Source: Siderastrea siderea (Eukaryota > Cnidaria > Anthozoa > Scleractinia > Rhizangiidae). Taken from it: DNA of 64,000 bases. Under the pieces are notes generated by a model. It did not search any database. It saw only the letters and a list, made by a program, of their open reading frames with translations, and had not been told where the DNA came from. The translations under genes and the position numbers were made by a program. The stretch spans positions 124,001 through 188,000 of the forward strand of contig OZ034970.1 of NCBI GenBank assembly GCA_964030785.1, given 5' to 3'. Within the stretch, counting starts at the first letter, position 1, and every line of letters starts with the position of its first letter. Positions 59,778 to 64,000 of this stretch are shown here, piece after piece.

Positions 59778-62700
59778 TTAACTAGCAAGAGCATGCCTGC
59801 AAGCTTTTTTATGAAGTATTACTTTATATAACCTTTACACTTTTACATTTAACATAAGTAGTTTTGTGCTGCTCCTAAAGGATGGGATTGAGCTTTGCAT
59901 AGTCGACTGCTTGTTTTTTATTATACTTAGAAGTCATCGCAAATAAGGGTAGACACTGAAATTGAAATACTGAAATAAACGTGCGGCGGAAGAAGTTATT
60001 TTTTTAGGAAAATTAATTTGCATTTTCTTTGAAAGGGGACAGTGGAGTGGGTCTGTTATCGGTACCGGTGTTGTGGTGGAAAAGAGACAGTGAATTAAGA
60101 CTGCTTTGTGGATTTCTTTCAGACAAAGGGCCAGCTGAAAAGGCGCAGTCAACTGAACTAAATGGCATCCTGTTTGAGACGCTCCGATCTCATCATTTAT
60201 TCTATCTCGCTTCCAAAGGCACAAACCATTAAAACATTGACTGGTAAAAACATAGTGTGGTATTCTGCAACTGGTTTAAGTAGCCCCTGCAAAAAGATTG
60301 AAAATTGTGCTAACAGTGCATAAATTAGTTTTTTCCAGTTTTTGTTTTGAATAATTGGAAAGTTAAGCAAAAGTGTCCCCCAGGAGACTTAGAGTTGGCT
60401 GGCGGTAAAAAGACAGGTGGTCAAAGGTAGATATTTGGTCAGTTCCGCACGCTTTGGACGAAGTAAAATGCCTTCCACCAGAATCGAGCAGAAGCAAACT
60501 CAACACGATTCATAATAACTGTCCGTTAGCATTGCCAGAACGCTCCATTCAAGGTTTGTACCTTTTCAGTTTAGTCTAAAGAAGAGCAAAGTCTCTTATG
60601 TTCTAATATACGAACTTCATTTCGCTTTCTCACATTCTCGCTCCTCCAGACTACGCGCACTGTTCATCTGATCCACTGCTACTTTAGGTTAAGAAGTACG
60701 CTAAAAAGTTATTGATGATAACAAAAATAAAGGATACTGCAGTTTTGTTATACAACTTACTGGTATTAGCAGGAATTAAAGCCCGTCTCGACGAAACCAT
60801 GCGAAACGTTTTGAGAGATGTTTTCCTTTGCGTCAAAAAGCGGAATGTTTCGCGGACATGTACAGTGTACTAATAAGCTGTGCTGATGATAAAAATAATC
60901 GAAACATGAAGTAAGGGTTTAGAAAACATTCATGCATCGGAAGCCGGGTGCCGAACAAAATATCAACTATCCGTGCGAAATCATCATACTCTTGAAATCA
61001 ACTTAACCGTGACCATACCAAAAGCACTAACACACTTTGTCCCTAAACGATAAAATTCCCCATTGGTTAGATAGAAAAGAAGAAGTTAGATGAAAGTTAG
61101 ATGAACTAGCTCGTTATATCAGGGAGGGGAGTTTGTGATTAGAATATAAACTGTTCAAGACGCACGGCACTTGTAAATACACATTTCAAATGTGATTATT
61201 TTAGCATATTTATGGCGAACAAAATTGATATGACTAAGCTGAATGGCATGGACCCTCTCCACAAAACATTGTATTTTGGGTCAATAATCATGGTAGTATG
61301 AAGAGTAAAAGCGTTTTCTAATGGTAGGAGTAATGAAATATGTATAAAATATAGATATCGTAAGCACTGAAAACGCATGTTTTAAAATTGCGTGTTCAAC
61401 ACCCTCGCGTCCTGTCCAGTGAACCCACATTATTAATTCTTGTAACTTTCGCTCCAAATGTGAACAGATATTTCCTGAAAACAAACCGCGAAGTCATCTT
61501 GACTTAAGTATGGACTTAGTGATTCTGAGTAGAATATTATTCTTTTAGCAAGAAATCAAAATTATGTAATGTTTTAGCTTTGCCGTTGACTTAGAGGTCA
61601 CGTGAAGGGTTGAGGAAATTTATTAAATAGCATGGGATAAACTTCAATCAGTACGAATCGGCCAGAAGTTAGAAGATGCGTAGATTTTGTTGACTAACGA
61701 ATAGGCTGCTTTCGAAGAGATTCGTTACCTTTTTCGTCACAGCGCATAGCCAACACTTTATTATTTGTTTCAGAGTATAGACTTATTCTCTCTTTTTTCA
61801 TTCTTAATCTAATCAACTGGAAAAGACTGGCCTCCCAACTCAATGATCCATGTAACTTGCCTTTACAAACCGTCATAACAGTCGTGTCCCTTTTTATATT
61901 GGTTAGGCCGGGATTTACATTCCGTGTTGACTCAGTTTAATTGTCATTTTGACAGTTTAATACTCAAACAAGTTTTAACTTGTTTAATCGCTCCGCTCGA
62001 TGTAAGGATGAGTGGTGATTTTTTCGCATTACAAGCCCACCTGGCTGTAAAGGGAAAATATGATTCGATTCCAGTTATTCGCCCCTTCCGTCCTGATATC
62101 GTTTTATAAACTATTGATTGTTATGAACTGAATACTGAAAAGAAACAGTTAAATATGATAATTTTTCATGCCAGATTTATCTCGAAAAACAAAAGATTAA
62201 GACTACAAGTTTTATTCTTCCATATTGCTCAAGGAAAAAGGAAAAGTACGCGTGGGTTTCAATAATAATGATGACAATAAGGAACGATTCCTCACCCTCA
62301 ATTATGAACGCCTTGAAAAACCACTCCCAAAGTTTAGAAAATTAATTGATTCTAACGAATATTTTCCAGTATTCCTTTTGATCAATTTTACAGTATTCCT
62401 TTTGATATAGCAAGAAAAGCTCAATCAATTAAAACCTAGAAGCCTATGAGGGAAGCTTTCTGTTAATGTCGCTTTAAACGGTAAGATTTTAGGTGATTTA
62501 ATGCTTCGTCTTTGCGAAATTGTAATTAACCGTTACGCCAGTAAGGGCATGGAGATAGATCTGCATTTTGCCACTTGAAGACCAGACCCAGATGTTTATC
62601 CCAAAATTAAACTGAGCTTATGGACTTTGTAGCTTTTAAAGTTAAAACATTTCTTATGAAGATTCTTTTCTTATACTTAATGTTTTGTGTTCACACCAAC

Positions 62701-64000
62701 ACATTTTTTCGTTGAGGTCCAGCTGTAAGTACTGTGATGTTAGGAATGTAATATCCTCTCTATATGTGAATTCGTGCAAGGTTAACAAGAAAGAGGTGGG
62801 TCCCTTTAACTGCTTACAAGCCAAGTCAGTGCCTGCAGAGTAATTGACGGGAAATTGCTCCTATTCAGTTTAGATGTGTCTACCAGTAAACCTAGACGAT
62901 GTAAGTGTTCTAATAAACTGCTGACACGTGATCAGGGCATGGTTCAGTCTATTATTGACAATTATAGTTACAAGAACAGTACATTTTTCTATTTCCGCGT
63001 GAGTTAATTGGTTACAGAAACACAATAAGGCCACTGAAATAACTAAAGGCCGTTTTGCACGACTAAATTTCGATTTGCAAAAGGCTCTACAGTAATGAAA
63101 ACTTTATTATGGTTGATTATTTAACAAGGAATTGTGTAAAAAGAATAAAGAAAAACATCATGAATACATAAAAAAGTAAATTTCTTTTTGCGTTGAGACA
63201 TCAAACCAGACAGCAATTTAGCTCAAACAAAAGACCAATGCAGCGAGTACTGATTGAACTCAGACACAGTCAGATGGGTGAGAATGGGCCTATATTGGAC
63301 AAGCTAGTAGAAATTGCCCCTCCCTGTTTATTGTTGCATCAGCGAAATCTGAAAGCCTCTGAAAAGAAAGGGTTTTAAAACTTGTCAAGAAACTAATATC
63401 ACTTCGTACAAAAATGCACAGCGGTTAAACAATGAGTTAAGTTCGACTCCAGTGTTTGCAATATGAAGTGCCATTTAAACACAGCAGACAAAAGGCTTTT
63501 ATTCTATTGCGGATCTCTATTCTCTGATCCACTGGACCTTGTACCGTGTTACACAAGCCCCACACAAAATCGATTTAATCGAACACCTATATGAACTAAT
63601 TACTGTTACAATCATTATTCCAGCTTCAAAAATGTGTGACTTTTGTGCACTTGCGAAACAGAATAATTCAGGCCTTAAATGCTTTATCTGTAACCATTCT
63701 TTCAATCTTCCTTTCTTTTGTCTACAGAGCGTGTATAAAGCAGTGGAAGGCGCTGCTGTCAGTTCATCATCTCAGTGTGATCCAGCTTGTCCTGTAATAC
63801 TGAGCTCGAAGACAGAAAAGGCAAGGATTCCTCCTTTATCCATCATATCTTGAGCTCTCATGCAAGATCTACAGCACAACATGTCCTCATTACCACCTAC
63901 CGAGCAATCATCTGCCCGCCCACCGCAGCCAGTTCGGTCGTCAGCTGAGTTGTACATCTCACTTGGGTCCTATGCATTCCTAGTTCTCGCAAGCGTCACT
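58958..64000. other. Gene-poor right end
   Basis: Five kilobases of A/T-rich sequence without a recognisable gene. It has an (AAT)n microsatellite at 59,748-59,777. At 63,728 an acceptor-like CTTTTGTCTACAG precedes a short open frame (SVYKAVEGAAVSSSSQ) ending TGA near 63,853; this could be an exon of a gene that continues to the right, but nothing else supports it. Confidence 0.4.
59748..59777. repeat. (AAT)n microsatellite
   Basis: About ten uninterrupted AAT units. Confidence 0.9.

Noticed and set aside
59934..60232. Opposed frames of 67 and 96 codons
   Set aside because: They overlap on both strands with no recognisable domain, and a single acceptor-like TTTCAG is not enough.
63539..63853. 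Exon-like frame near the right edge with an acceptor-like CTACAG
   Set aside because: Only one splice signal and a low-complexity peptide. No homology recognised and no partner exon in the window.

Overview
The window is animal nuclear DNA. It holds four recognisable host genes: three with many canonical GT/AG introns and one intronless. It also holds an intron-resident BEL/Pao retrotransposon and many small foldback elements, A/T-rich microsatellites and tRNA-derived repeats. The conserved proteins are metazoan, and the repeat style (dense short inverted-repeat elements, BEL/Pao, tRNA SINEs, a hammerhead-bearing insertion) suggests a cnidarian, probably an anthozoan such as a stony coral. 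The taxon is an inference from memory of repeat style.

Layout. 1-200: probable last exon of an upstream plus-strand gene. 200-3,774: repeat-rich spacer with foldback elements, a tRNA-like inverted pair and a hammerhead ribozyme inside a 264-bp insertion. 3,775-10,236 (+): DRAP1 (NC2 alpha), 7 exons. 11,370-12,182 (+): dimethylarginine dimethylaminohydrolase, intronless. 12,837-16,455: spacer with two foldback elements. 16,456-36,811 (-): POLA2, the B subunit of DNA polymerase alpha-primase, 18 exons. Its intron 15 holds a 6.1-kb BEL/Pao element in the opposite orientation, and its intron 3 holds a 2.8-kb composite foldback element. 36,812-38,319: divergent POLA2/actinin promoter interval with E2F-type sites and an 88-bp palindrome. 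38,320-56,682 (+): alpha-actinin, 27 exons. Its intron 5 holds a 4.2-kb element whose inverted ends are built from 10-bp GATC modules. 57,215-64,000: gene-poor, with one possible 74-residue minus-strand gene.

The host genes belong to different pathways: transcriptional repression through TBP, methylarginine breakdown, replication priming and actin cross-linking. They are not an operon. DRAP1, POLA2 and an alpha-actinin gene are also neighbours on human 11q13, so part of the order may be an ancient animal linkage.

The most unusual items are: (1) the hammerhead ribozyme at 3,222-3,278 in an insertion flanked by 25-bp direct repeats; (2) the composite element at 31,743-34,564, where two 471-bp palindromic elements and a 1.6-kb centre appear to have moved as one unit with a 4-bp target duplication; (3) the GATC-module element at 40,598-44,798; (4) an identical 163-bp internal duplication that breaks the BEL/Pao polyprotein.
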